A program made the position numbers and the translations under genes. Shown piece after piece: positions 1 through 6,222 of a DNA stretch of 49,486 bases. The notes beneath the pieces were generated by a model. It did not search any database and was not told the DNA's origin. It saw nothing but the letters and a program-made list of their open reading frames with translations. This DNA comes from a virus. The stretch covers positions 1-49,486 of IMG/VR virus record IMGVR_UViG_3300033997_000544; one strand, 5' to 3'. How positions within the stretch are numbered: the stretch's first letter is position 1; each line of letters begins with the position of its first letter.

Positions 1-675
1 ATGTGCGGTCGCATCGTCCAGAGGTCAGGGCCGCTCGACTATGTCGAACGAATCTTCCCCAACGTCCACAAGATATTCAGCGACCCAGCCGGGCCGCGCT
101 ACAACATCCCGCCGGGCACGCGGCCGCTGGCAATGCACCGCCTGGCAGAGGATTTCGAACTGGAGCGGCTGCCTTGGGGCTGGCGCCCGCACAATTCCAA
201 ATACCTCATGTCAAATGCCCGGCTGGACAAGATCCTCGCCAACGCGTGGCCGTGGAAACTGCTGACGGCCCATGGCCGTATCCTGGTGCCGGCGGATGGC
301 TGGTATGAATGGCTGGCGCTGACCGATGAGCCCAAGCCGCCGAAACAGCCCTACTACATCCACGCGGCCAACAGCGCGCCGCTCTACTTCGCGGCCCTGA
401 GCAACTGGCGCGCCGGCGCCGAGAAGGACGAGGCCCACGGCTTTGCGATCGTGACAGACGACAGCGCAGGCGGCATGGTCGACGTCCACGACCGCCGACC
501 CGTCGCGCTGCCGGCCGACCTCGCTATCCACTGGATGGACCCGGAATTTCCCGTGGCGCAGGCTGTCGAGCTACTACAGCACGGCCTGCCGGAAACCGCA
601 TTCGCATGGCACCCGGTGCGCCAGCAAGTGGGCAGTTCGAAGTACCAGCTCCCGGACGCAATCGACCCCATTTAA
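1..675 (+). CDS. SRAP-domain protein (YedK/HMCES family)
   Basis: This 224-aa protein is a full-length SRAP (SOS response-associated peptidase) protein. In this family Cys2 forms a covalent DNA-protein crosslink with abasic sites in single-stranded DNA, shielding them. The family hallmarks are present: MCGR at the N terminus with Cys2 exposed after Met removal, the Asn in SNARLDK (about residue 72), Glu in GWYEW (about 104) and His in DVHDRRPV (about 163). It is the first gene of a plus-strand accessory block and is followed by a LexA-type box. Phages often carry SRAP genes, so it may be phage cargo rather than a host gene. Its upstream control region is outside the window. Family assignment is firm; the phage role is inference. 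Confidence 0.93.
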   Translation: MCGRIVQRSGPLDYVERIFPNVHKIFSDPAGPRYNIPPGTRPLAMHRLAEDFELERLPWGWRPHNSKYLMSNARLDKILANAWPWKLLTAHGRILVPADGWYEWLALTDEPKPPKQPYYIHAANSAPLYFAALSNWRAGAEKDEAHGFAIVTDDSAGGMVDVHDRRPVALPADLAIHWMDPEFPVAQAVELLQHGLPETAFAWHPVRQQVGSSKYQLPDAIDPI

Positions 676-683
676 AGCGGATT

Positions 684-705
684 ACACTGTTCATCCAACC
701 AGTGT
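684..705. promoter_or_regulatory. LexA-type SOS box
   Basis: ACACTG (684-689) and CAGTGT (700-705) form a perfect inverted repeat separated by 10 bases. The inner CTG-N10-CAG matches the core of the proteobacterial LexA box (CTGT-N8-ACAG), with one deviation in the inner A. It lies 8 bases before the ATG at 714, in the only non-coding gap between the SRAP gene and the next gene. LexA binding here would make that next gene damage-inducible. Confidence 0.6.
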
Positions 706-713
706 TTTCCGCT

Positions 714-1007
714 ATGCCGTTTAAAGCCCCCCTCACCTATGCCGCGCTGCGCGCTATCCGCGAGCGCCAGCCCGAAAACGCCGATATCCTGGCACTGCTC
801 TGGGAGATCAAGCGTCTGCGCTCGCTGCTCCTGCGGCTCGATCAAGTGTCCTGTGACCTCCGGCGTCCGTCGGGGCTGATGGGCGACATCTACGACGAGC
901 TGATGCGGCAGATCGCGGCCGAGCCGTGCGTCCTGGAGCGCAAGGAATGGACGGCCGAGATCCTCGAAGCGCCGTACAAGCTGCGCAAGGGCATGGCGCC
1001 GCGGTAG
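714..1007 (+). CDS. 97-aa protein behind a LexA-type box
   Basis: I do not recognise the family. A longer open frame runs upstream into the SRAP gene, but ATG 714 is the first start after the SRAP stop and places the LexA-type box directly upstream. The protein is basic, rich in Arg/Leu and predicted mainly helical (residues 10-45 and 60-90), with no membrane segment. There is no clear Shine-Dalgarno. The resident repressor at 35895-36344 lacks a RecA-cleavable peptidase domain, so a small SOS-controlled phage protein such as this could be an antirepressor in the manner of phage 186 Tum. That is an inference from context only. Confidence 0.65.
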   Translation: MPFKAPLTYAALRAIRERQPENADILALLWEIKRLRSLLLRLDQVSCDLRRPSGLMGDIYDELMRQIAAEPCVLERKEWTAEILEAPYKLRKGMAPR

Positions 1008-1029
1008 CACTGGCGTTACAAAGTAGTCC

Positions 1030-1058
1030 TTGCAATGGTCTCAATATGAGACTAACTT
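1030..1058 (+). promoter_or_regulatory. Promoter with palindromic operator, copy 1
   Basis: TTGCAA (1030-1035) and TAACTT (1053-1058) are spaced 17 bases, fitting a sigma-70 promoter. The spacer holds the perfect dyad GTCTCA-N3-TGAGAC (1038-1052). A closely similar element occurs at 1670-1698, and similarity continues into the leader (ATGGCAGCA then ACGCAGCC). An operator sitting across the spacer indicates repression by a dimeric DNA-binding protein. The small HTH protein at 4017-4217, in the same gene block, is the obvious candidate. Confidence 0.7.
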
Positions 1059-1118
1059 GAACGCATGGCAGCACACGCAGCCGGCGGCGCCTCCCGAATG
1101 AGGGGCAAGGACAGAAAA

Positions 1119-1439
1119 ATGAAAATCGCACTGATGCACAGCCACTTTGACGCCGCACACTTGGCCGGCGTCAAGGCCGAAATGGCGACCTTGGGTGCCC
1201 CGATCATCAAAGCGGTCTGGATCGATGCTCACGGCCATTGGGCCGCGCTGGAAGGCGCCCACCGCATCCGCGCCGCCGCCGACCTAGGCCTGCCCCCCGT
1301 GATCCAAAAAATCGAATACAGCGAGGATGTGACGATCGCGGATCTTGGCTGCGACGACGCCGGCGAAGGCTATACCGTCGCCGACATCGCGGATGGATCC
1401 CACCGTAGCACGATCATCACTTTTGAGGCCGAAGAATGA
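1119..1439 (+). CDS. ParB/sulfiredoxin-fold small protein
   Basis: The 106-aa product resembles the N-terminal ParB-like fold: a strand-rich start, VWIDAHGHWAAL, then the helix-forming EGAHRIRAAADLGL (residues 45-58) followed by PPVIQKI. In ParB-family proteins the G-x-HR-x-xA segment is the nucleotide/phosphate-binding helix. No helix-turn-helix or CTP-ParB C-terminal domain is present, so partitioning is unlikely; stand-alone members occur in phages as putative nucleases or switches. ATG 1119 follows AAGGACAG; an in-frame ATG at 1065 starts in the repeated leader. The stop overlaps the next gene by ATGA. Confidence 0.75.
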   Translation: MKIALMHSHFDAAHLAGVKAEMATLGAPIIKAVWIDAHGHWAALEGAHRIRAAADLGLPPVIQKIEYSEDVTIADLGCDDAGEGYTVADIADGSHRSTIITFEAEE

Positions 1440-1666
1440 GCAACAGAGGCCGATTGACGGTCACGCCAGGCGGCCCCTGGCGTCTCTACCAGCACGCGGC
1501 CCTGCCCGGCTGGGAGATGCTGGGGACTGTACAGCGTGGCGACGAAATCGGCGCGCTGGCACGCAACAAGCAGACCGGCGCGCTGGTCATGATGCGGGCC
1601 GGCGCTGCATCAGTGATTGACCAGCGTAAAGCCCTGACGGCGCTCGCCCAAGTCACCGAAAAATAG
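1436..1666 (+). CDS. 76-aa protein of unknown function
   Basis: The start overlaps the ParB-like gene's stop (ATGA), so the two are translationally coupled. The 76-aa sequence is soluble and mixed alpha/beta, with a Gly/Pro/Trp-rich start (TPGGPWRLY) and GALVMMRAGAASVID in the second half. I see no catalytic motif. Size, soluble character and position behind a regulated promoter are compatible with a small phage inhibitor protein, but nothing in the sequence proves this. The stop is directly followed by the second copy of the promoter-operator element. Confidence 0.75.
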   Translation: MSNRGRLTVTPGGPWRLYQHAALPGWEMLGTVQRGDEIGALARNKQTGALVMMRAGAASVIDQRKALTALAQVTEK

Positions 1667-1669
1667 TTC

Positions 1670-1698
1670 TTGCATGAGTCTCATATTGAGACTAAATT
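1670..1698 (+). promoter_or_regulatory. Promoter with palindromic operator, copy 2
   Basis: TTGCAT (1670-1675), a 17-base spacer and TAAATT (1693-1698) form a good sigma-70 promoter. The spacer holds GTCTCA-N3-TGAGAC (1678-1692), the same arms as at 1038-1052, exactly 640 bases downstream of copy 1. The 5' leader beginning ATGGCAGCA (1704) also matches copy 1, so the whole promoter-leader cassette is duplicated. It should drive the genes from 1756 onward under the same repressor as copy 1. Confidence 0.72.
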
Positions 1699-1755
1699 AG
1701 GTCATGGCAGCATACGCAGCCACCCGCACCGCAGGGCATAGTGGTAGGAAAAAAA

Positions 1756-2061
1756 ATGGCAACCGCACAACAAGCGTTCAAGGCCGCATACGGCATCCTG
1801 CGCAAGCACGCAGCCTCGCTGCTGGATGATTCCTTTGATGCGAATCGTTGGGGCACCGATGCAGAAGGCATGAGGCAGCGCAGCGCTCGTCTCGTGGCGG
1901 ACAAGCTGGGCCTCTCTACCATCGCGCCCATGCCGCAACTGCACTATCTCGCTGCGGTGGCCGCTGCTGATGTGGTACTGATTCGCCAGCCCCGCGTGCA
2001 GCGCACCGTCCAGGAGCGGCTGGACTACATCCGCAACACCGAAATCTACATCTACACCTGA
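1756..2061 (+). CDS. 101-aa protein of unknown function
   Basis: ATG 1756 follows the A/G-rich stretch TAGGAAAAAA, a better start than the in-frame GTG at 1741. The product is predicted helical, with segments at about residues 3-20, 38-55 and 60-75 and the C-terminal run RTVQERLDYI. No catalytic or membrane motif is visible. It is the first gene after promoter copy 2, and two bases separate it from the next gene, so it belongs to the same transcript. Confidence 0.75.
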   Translation: MATAQQAFKAAYGILRKHAASLLDDSFDANRWGTDAEGMRQRSARLVADKLGLSTIAPMPQLHYLAAVAAADVVLIRQPRVQRTVQERLDYIRNTEIYIYT

Positions 2062-2063
2062 TC

Positions 2064-2423
2064 ATGCGCAAAGCCAGCAGCATCCATGCTGATATCGCGG
2101 CCTACAAAATCCAGCAGGCCGAGAAATGGCAGCACTCGGATCTGATGGTGGTCCAGGGCCTGGTCAACACTTATGAGGTGCGCCCGCTACTGCAAGCCCT
2201 GGCCGCCGAGATCGGCAGCGACAAGCTGGCGGCAATTGCCGCCAGCGTGGCCGAGATCGAAGACCAGCGCGAGCGCGAAGGCATCCGCTGCCGGCGAAAG
2301 GTTACGGACACACAGCGCTACGCCCTGGCCACTGCATTGCTGGAGAAATACGGCACGGCGCGCGGTGTCGTCAAAGCCGCCTGGGGCCTGACCGACCAAC
2401 AGATCGACGAGGCCGAGGCATGA
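2064..2423 (+). CDS. 119-aa helical protein of unknown function
   Basis: The protein is mostly helical and charged. The C-terminal part (RYALATALLEKYGTARG, then AAWGLTDQQIDEAEA, residues 85-119) could fold as a short helix-turn-helix-like bundle, but I cannot assign a family. The start lies two bases after the previous stop and the end overlaps the next gene by ATGA, which supports an operon. Function unknown. Confidence 0.75.
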   Translation: MRKASSIHADIAAYKIQQAEKWQHSDLMVVQGLVNTYEVRPLLQALAAEIGSDKLAAIAASVAEIEDQREREGIRCRRKVTDTQRYALATALLEKYGTARGVVKAAWGLTDQQIDEAEA

Positions 2424-2983
2424 GCGGCGGGCTTGACTTCTCGGGGCTCACCGACGATCAGATCGTTGAGCTGGCCAGCGCCCTCGCGCACGAGGCTTTG
2501 ATGCGCAATCCCGCTGTCGCGGCTGCATTTCAGCATGCCCTGCTGACCGCACAGGAGCGCGCCGAGGCCGCCGTGCGTGGTGCGCAGATGGGCAAGGCTC
2601 GGCAGCGACAGCAGATCGAAGAGATCCACCGGCGCGCCGCCGAAGAGCAAGGGCGCGAAGAACTACGGCAGCGACGGCATGCGGCCGTGGCCGGCTTTGT
2701 GCGCCGGGCCGCGCAGCTGGTAGGGCGCGATCCTGGCGATGTGACGCTGGTGTGGATGGATCAATACGGCAATGGGCACCGGCTGTATCTCAACGCCGGC
2801 ACTAGTACCGAGGGCTACGGCGCCATGCACTTGGTGGACTACACCCCGCAGAGCGAGGCTATCCGCGTGAGTTGGGCGCTGGACAAGCGCAAAGCCGATC
2901 TGCTGGTGTGGGCGCGCGAGGCGGTAGCCGCGCTGCGCGCGCTCAGCATCGACAGTATCTTCATCAAGGGCATCGAACTATGA
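2420..2983 (+). CDS. 187-aa coiled-coil protein preceding the VWA gene
   Basis: Residues 45-90 are strongly charged (Arg/Gln/Glu) and likely form a coiled coil. The C-terminal half looks globular, with TLVWMDQYGNGHRLY and later SWALDKRKADLLVWAREAV. The gene overlaps both neighbours by ATGA and is directly coupled to the VWA gene, so a physical partnership with that protein is plausible. I do not recognise a family and see no catalytic motif. Confidence 0.75.
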   Translation: MSGGLDFSGLTDDQIVELASALAHEALMRNPAVAAAFQHALLTAQERAEAAVRGAQMGKARQRQQIEEIHRRAAEEQGREELRQRRHAAVAGFVRRAAQLVGRDPGDVTLVWMDQYGNGHRLYLNAGTSTEGYGAMHLVDYTPQSEAIRVSWALDKRKADLLVWAREAVAALRALSIDSIFIKGIEL

Positions 2984-3567
2984 GCAATCTTCCCGCAAAT
3001 CCGTTGCAGGGCATTCTTCAGCGCGCGGCGCAGACTCTGCCGGCGACCACCGGCAAGGTAGCCGTCCAGCAGGAGCGCCTGGACCGCCGTAGCGGCCAGC
3101 TGGTGATCCTGGCCGACATTTCGGCGAGCATGGGTGGCCCGGCTTCGGGCGGCCAGCGAAAGATCGACGTGCTGCGCCAGGCCGTGGCGGGCGCAGCACA
3201 GCAGATGCCGGCACGGCTGTTCGTGTTCAGCAAGGGGGCCAGAGAGATCGACGCTAACGCTATCCCCGAACCAGAGGACAACACGAACCTGGCTGCTGGA
3301 CTGGACGCGGTTCGGCAACTGGACCCCGGCGTTACGCTCGTAATCAGCGACGGCCAGCCCGACAATGCAGCCGCGGCGCTAGAGTCGGCACGACAGTTTC
3401 GCGGCGCAATCGATGTGCTCTATGTCGGCCCCGAGAGCGACACTGCGGCAGTCCAGTTCATGCGGCAGCTCGCCCGCATCGGCGGCGGCGATGTGCGTGT
3501 GCATGATGTAGCCAAGCTGGGCAACGCCCAGCAGCTGCTCAGGCACATTGCGGGGCTACTGCGATGA
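2980..3567 (+). CDS. VWA-domain protein with intact MIDAS
   Basis: The 195-aa protein is almost entirely one von Willebrand A domain. The metal-ion-dependent adhesion site is complete: DISAS (residues 46-50), Thr102 in NTNLAAG, and Asp124 in VISDGQPD. VWA domains bind protein partners through a divalent metal and often act as scaffolds or with MoxR-type ATPases, but no such ATPase lies nearby. There is no signal peptide, so it acts in the cytoplasm. The start overlaps the previous stop (ATGA); a longer in-frame start exists at 2872 but lies inside the previous gene. Family assignment is strong, function unknown. Confidence 0.85.
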   Translation: MSNLPANPLQGILQRAAQTLPATTGKVAVQQERLDRRSGQLVILADISASMGGPASGGQRKIDVLRQAVAGAAQQMPARLFVFSKGAREIDANAIPEPEDNTNLAAGLDAVRQLDPGVTLVISDGQPDNAAAALESARQFRGAIDVLYVGPESDTAAVQFMRQLARIGGGDVRVHDVAKLGNAQQLLRHIAGLLR

Positions 3568-3581
3568 GCTACTGCGATGAG
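3556..3581. repeat. 13-bp tandem duplication at a gene junction
   Basis: CTACTGCGATGAG occurs twice in direct succession (3556-3568 and 3569-3581). The unit contains the ATGA stop/start overlap, so the duplication created two candidate starts. ATG 3564 leads into an unrelated frame, while ATG 3577 opens the 146-aa gene. It moved the next gene from an overlapping to a 9-base-spaced start. Confidence 0.85.
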
Positions 3582-4017
3582 CTATCTACTGTATATCGCA
3601 CTCAACGACCAGACCCGCGAGCGCGTACTTCCCGAGGACTGCGACGCCGTAGAGCAGGCCGGCATCATCGACCGCACGCTGTTGCCTGTGCTGCGCTCCG
3701 GGCAGGGGTGGGCAAACAGTCGCAAGAGCAGGTACACCGTGCGCGGCGAGATCCGCACCAACGCGGCCAGTTTCGAGCTGCTGGACGAGGGGACGCCCAT
3801 CGCCGTGTTGGCTGTCGCCCTCCACTCCAAGACCAGCGCCCGCATGTGGAGCTGGTTGCATGAGCACTCACCGCGACCGCTTCCCGAAAATGGCGATGCA
3901 CCGCGCCCGGCTTGGGCAGCGCTGCGCTACGACGTGCCAGAGGTGGTGCTACCAGACTGGATCGATTGGTGGGCGAAGCACGTTGGCTATGCGCTGCTAC
4001 ACCGAGAGGGCTGGTGA
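3577..4017 (+). CDS. 146-aa protein of unknown function
   Basis: The product is soluble and aromatic-rich at its C terminus (Trp-rich region around PDWIDWWAKHVGYALL, residues 124-139). A central part with ELLDEGTPIAVLAVALHSKTSARMW looks like a beta-sheet core. I cannot name a family. The start follows the 13-bp duplication described at 3556-3581, and the stop overlaps the next start (TGATG), keeping it in the operon. Confidence 0.72.
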   Translation: MSYLLYIALNDQTRERVLPEDCDAVEQAGIIDRTLLPVLRSGQGWANSRKSRYTVRGEIRTNAASFELLDEGTPIAVLAVALHSKTSARMWSWLHEHSPRPLPENGDAPRPAWAALRYDVPEVVLPDWIDWWAKHVGYALLHREGW

Positions 4018-4217
4018 TGGTTGCTACTGATCTGCGCGCTTGGCAGGAGCGCCATGGCTACACATACGCAAGCGCGGCAGACGCCCTGGGCGTATCCCGC
4101 GCCACCTACGCCCGCTATCTCGCGGCGGCTGGCGAGCTGCCCCGTATGCTCGCCCTGGCCTGTGCGGCAGTCGATGCCGGCCTAGATGTGCCTCAGGGCG
4201 ACCGCAGACCATCGTAG
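4017..4217 (+). CDS. Small helix-turn-helix regulator (66 aa)
   Basis: Residues 5-45 form a Cro/XRE-type helix-turn-helix: AWQERHGYTYASAADALGVSRATYARYL, with the turn at ALGVS. Such small phage HTH proteins bind short palindromes as dimers. It is the last gene of the left plus-strand block, whose two promoters carry the same GTCTCA-N3-TGAGAC palindrome, so autorepression is a good guess. The start overlaps the previous stop; the 3' end overlaps the convergent Rz gene by 25 bases. Confidence 0.78.
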   Translation: MVATDLRAWQERHGYTYASAADALGVSRATYARYLAAAGELPRMLALACAAVDAGLDVPQGDRRPS

Positions 4218-4717
4218 CTGCGCTCGCACGTCAGTCCGGCGATGCGGGCACGGTCTGCAACGCCTGCAAGCGCTTCAGCTCGATCGACAGCGCGGCCGAG
4301 CATGTAGGCGAGCAGATCGACGGCAGCGGCTCCTGCCGGGCCTCCGTCGGCAAGGGTGGGATCTCGACCTGCTGCGGCGTGAGCCAGCGCGTTGGCGCGG
4401 GCGCGCATGCGGTCACGCTCACCACGAACACCAGCAGCGTCAGCAGCCGCAGCAGCGGCCAGGGTCTGGGCATCATCACGGGCTTTCTCCACGGCGGCAG
4501 TACGCCGCCTCTCCTCGGTTCGGGCCGCCTCGACTGCGGCCACGGTCGCCCGGGCCTGGGCGTCGTTCTTTTCGGCCTGCTGGCGCTGCAACTCGGCAAT
4601 CTCCGCCCCGTAGCGCCAGCCCTGCACCGTCCAGGCCACGGTGGCTCCCGCGATAGCGGCCGCCGCGTAGCCCCGCCAGCCCGCCAGCAGCCCGGCGGCG
4701 CTCGCCAGGGCGGTCAC
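4193..4717 (-). CDS. Rz-like i-spanin
   Basis: The 174-aa protein has one N-terminal membrane segment (about residues 8-30) followed by a long Ala/Arg/Glu-rich coiled coil (40-120), the standard inner-membrane spanin layout. Spanins fuse the inner and outer membranes in the last step of lysis. Its start overlaps the endolysin stop by ATGA, and an Rz1-type lipoprotein gene is nested inside it in another frame. It resembles the DUF2514-type Rz proteins. The 3' end runs into the convergent HTH gene. Confidence 0.85.
   Translation of the reverse strand: MTALASAAGLLAGWRGYAAAAIAGATVAWTVQGWRYGAEIAELQRQQAEKNDAQARATVAAVEAARTEERRRTAAVEKARDDAQTLAAAAAADAAGVRGERDRMRARANALAHAAAGRDPTLADGGPAGAAAVDLLAYMLGRAVDRAEALAGVADRARIAGLTCERSYDGLRSP
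4231..4476 (-). CDS. Rz1-like o-spanin lipoprotein, nested in Rz
   Basis: This 81-aa ORF lies wholly inside the Rz gene in a different frame. Two Met residues, Arg, then a hydrophobic stretch (LLRLLTLLVFVVSV) end in the lipobox VTAC, with Cys24 as the expected lipidation site. The mature part is Pro-rich (APAPTRWLTPQQ, then PPLP), as in outer-membrane o-spanins. Together with the i-spanin it should span the periplasm. An upstream in-frame start exists but would spoil the signal peptide. Confidence 0.85.
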   Translation of the reverse strand: MMPRPWPLLRLLTLLVFVVSVTACAPAPTRWLTPQQVEIPPLPTEARQEPLPSICSPTCSAALSIELKRLQALQTVPASPD

Positions 4718-5208
4718 GGCTGCACCTCGGCGACGGCCTGCCGGTACAGATCAGGCCAGGTTTGCGGGTGCGGCTTGCCTGGCCGCCAGGTGCGCAAGTA
4801 CAGCGCGAGGGCTGCATCGGCATCGCCCACGGCGGGCAGCTTGCCGGGATCGGTCCACAGCAGCAGCCGCGCGACGCCAGCGGCCAGGATGTCGTCGTAT
4901 TCCAGGGCGCCGTAGATCGCGTCCGGGTCGCACGCCACACTGCGGGCCTTGCACAGCGCGGCCAGGTGGCCCTTGCTCGCCGGGTGCAGGTAGACGCCCC
5001 ACACGCCGCCACGGCTCGCACGCGTGCCCTTTTCGAATTGCCAGAAGCCGCGCGCCGGACCACCGATCTGCCGCCGATGCACGAAACGGCTTTCCTGCAG
5101 GCCGATCGCCAGCAGCATGCAGCGCGCCTGCGGCGTGTCCATGGCGGCCGGCAGCAGGGCCAGCGCCGGGCTGATCGCAGTCGAAGTGATTTCCTTAAGA
5201 TCCATCAT
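4714..5208 (-). CDS. Endolysin, lytic transglycosylase-like
   Basis: The 164-aa product looks like a phage lysozyme of the transglycosylase-like type. GLQESRF (Glu39 probable catalytic acid) and GGPARGFWQFE (49-59) match the E-S and G-x-x-GFWQ motifs of that fold. It would cleave peptidoglycan in the periplasm after holin action. Two adjacent ATGs (5208, 5205) are possible; a longer frame to 5292 has no ribosome site and covers the holin gene. It lies between a holin and Rz, as expected for a lysis cassette. Confidence 0.85.
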   Translation of the reverse strand: MMDLKEITSTAISPALALLPAAMDTPQARCMLLAIGLQESRFVHRRQIGGPARGFWQFEKGTRASRGGVWGVYLHPASKGHLAALCKARSVACDPDAIYGALEYDDILAAGVARLLLWTDPGKLPAVGDADAALALYLRTWRPGKPHPQTWPDLYRQAVAEVQP

Positions 5209-5504
5209 TGCCTCACACTCACAATGCACGCAACATTGCCTTGCGCGCGATAAACGAGGACCGCCAGCAAGAGCGCCACCACGGTCTGCCACACGGTCAC
5301 CTGCTCATGCTGGACAAGCACGTCCAGCGCCTGGCCACCCGTGCCGACGATCAGCATGTAGGCCACCCAGGACATGCCGCGCCGGAACCGCGCGCCGTTG
5401 CGCCGGTAGAGCAGCAGGCGCACGGCCGACGCGATGTTGGCAGCGACAAAAAGAAAGGCCACCAAAATGTGGTGGCCTGATGCGATCACTTCTGTGGGTT
5501 GCAT
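5205..5504 (-). CDS. Three-TM phage holin
   Basis: The 99-aa protein has three hydrophobic segments at about residues 12-33, 44-62 and 70-90, separated by the basic loop LLYRRNGARFRRG. This matches the putative three-TM phage holin family (Phage_holin_3 type). It should form inner-membrane lesions that release or activate the endolysin encoded immediately downstream. A second holin-like gene lies directly upstream, so one of the two may serve as antiholin. Confidence 0.82.
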   Translation of the reverse strand: MQPTEVIASGHHILVAFLFVAANIASAVRLLLYRRNGARFRRGMSWVAYMLIVGTGGQALDVLVQHEQVTVWQTVVALLLAVLVYRAQGNVACIVSVRQ

Positions 5505-5505
5505 G

Positions 5506-5850
5506 TCAGCCCCCTTTCCTGAAGACCGAAAAATCCAGCGCCTTGATCTTCTCGATTGCCGTCAGCGCCGCCGTGACAACGAGTGCCGCCGCGCCGAATG
5601 CAGCAATCGCCGTCTCTTTGATCGGAGTCAGCCCGACGACATCAGGCGCGGCAAGATAGCCGATCACGAATGAGATTGCCCAATAAGCAAACCGCGACAA
5701 CACGCCACCCTCCTTCCGCGACACAACGAAAAGCGACGCTCCGGCGAAGGCCCCGATCAACGCGTTCCCATCGATCCCCGGCAACAGTCCAGCGAGCGTC
5801 ACGCCCGCTGCCGCTGCCGCCACAACACCCGTGCTTGCAGGTTCTGCCAT
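5506..5850 (-). CDS. Second holin-like membrane protein
   Basis: ATG 5850 gives a 114-aa protein with about four hydrophobic segments (8-24, 28-45, 53-70, 80-98) and the conserved-looking LLPGIDGNALIGAFAGA. It resembles another putative phage holin family (Phage_holin_8-like). A longer in-frame start at 5928 lacks support. Position next to a different holin and the endolysin fits a holin/antiholin or two-holin arrangement. Confidence 0.8.
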   Translation of the reverse strand: MAEPASTGVVAAAAAGVTLAGLLPGIDGNALIGAFAGASLFVVSRKEGGVLSRFAYWAISFVIGYLAAPDVVGLTPIKETAIAAFGAAALVVTAALTAIEKIKALDFSVFRKGG

Positions 5851-5882
5851 GTGATTTCCTATTCTGTGATGCTGCGGATTTT

Positions 5883-6215
5883 CTAGGTCGGCTGAACGTC
5901 CGTCAGCCATGCGGGCAACGGCCCCCATCCTGGATAGCTGACATCCTTGTCACCGGCCCTCTCGACAGCACCGAGGACATAGGGCGCTTTCGTGGCCGTG
6001 ACCCAGAGCGGCACGGCGCGGTAGTCCTGCACAGATTTCCAGGCGTCGCCGACGCGACGCGCAACGCGGCCCGCAGGTGCCGGCGGCGGCGCGTCGGTGT
6101 ATGCGCCGTATGGGACGTTGTAGACGCCCTCGTCGAGTTCGAATTCGTGCGCGACAGTCTCATACAGATACAGGCCGTCCCGGTCAGTCTGATAAACGGT
6201 GATGTGCTTGTGCAT
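5883..6215 (-). CDS. Tail-fibre-associated protein (assembly chaperone or accessory)
   Basis: ATG 6215 is preceded by GAGGCAAG and gives 110 aa. The sequence begins MHKHITVYQTDRDGLYLYET and ends in PGWGPLPAWLTDV. Small proteins of this type are commonly encoded right after the tail fibre gene and are annotated as fibre assembly or accessory proteins. I cannot identify a catalytic motif. It lies seven bases after the fibre gene on the same strand. Confidence 0.7.
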   Translation of the reverse strand: MHKHITVYQTDRDGLYLYETVAHEFELDEGVYNVPYGAYTDAPPPAPAGRVARRVGDAWKSVQDYRAVPLWVTATKAPYVLGAVERAGDKDVSYPGWGPLPAWLTDVQPT

Positions 6216-6222
6216 ACTTGCC

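Noticed and set aside
1119-1439. ParB-like protein as plasmid or phage partition protein
   Set aside because: It lacks HTH and dimer domains, there is no ParA partner, and no parS-like repeats were seen.
2980-3567. VWA protein as a tellurite-resistance TerY-type protein
   Set aside because: No other ter genes lie nearby; only the VWA fold is shared.
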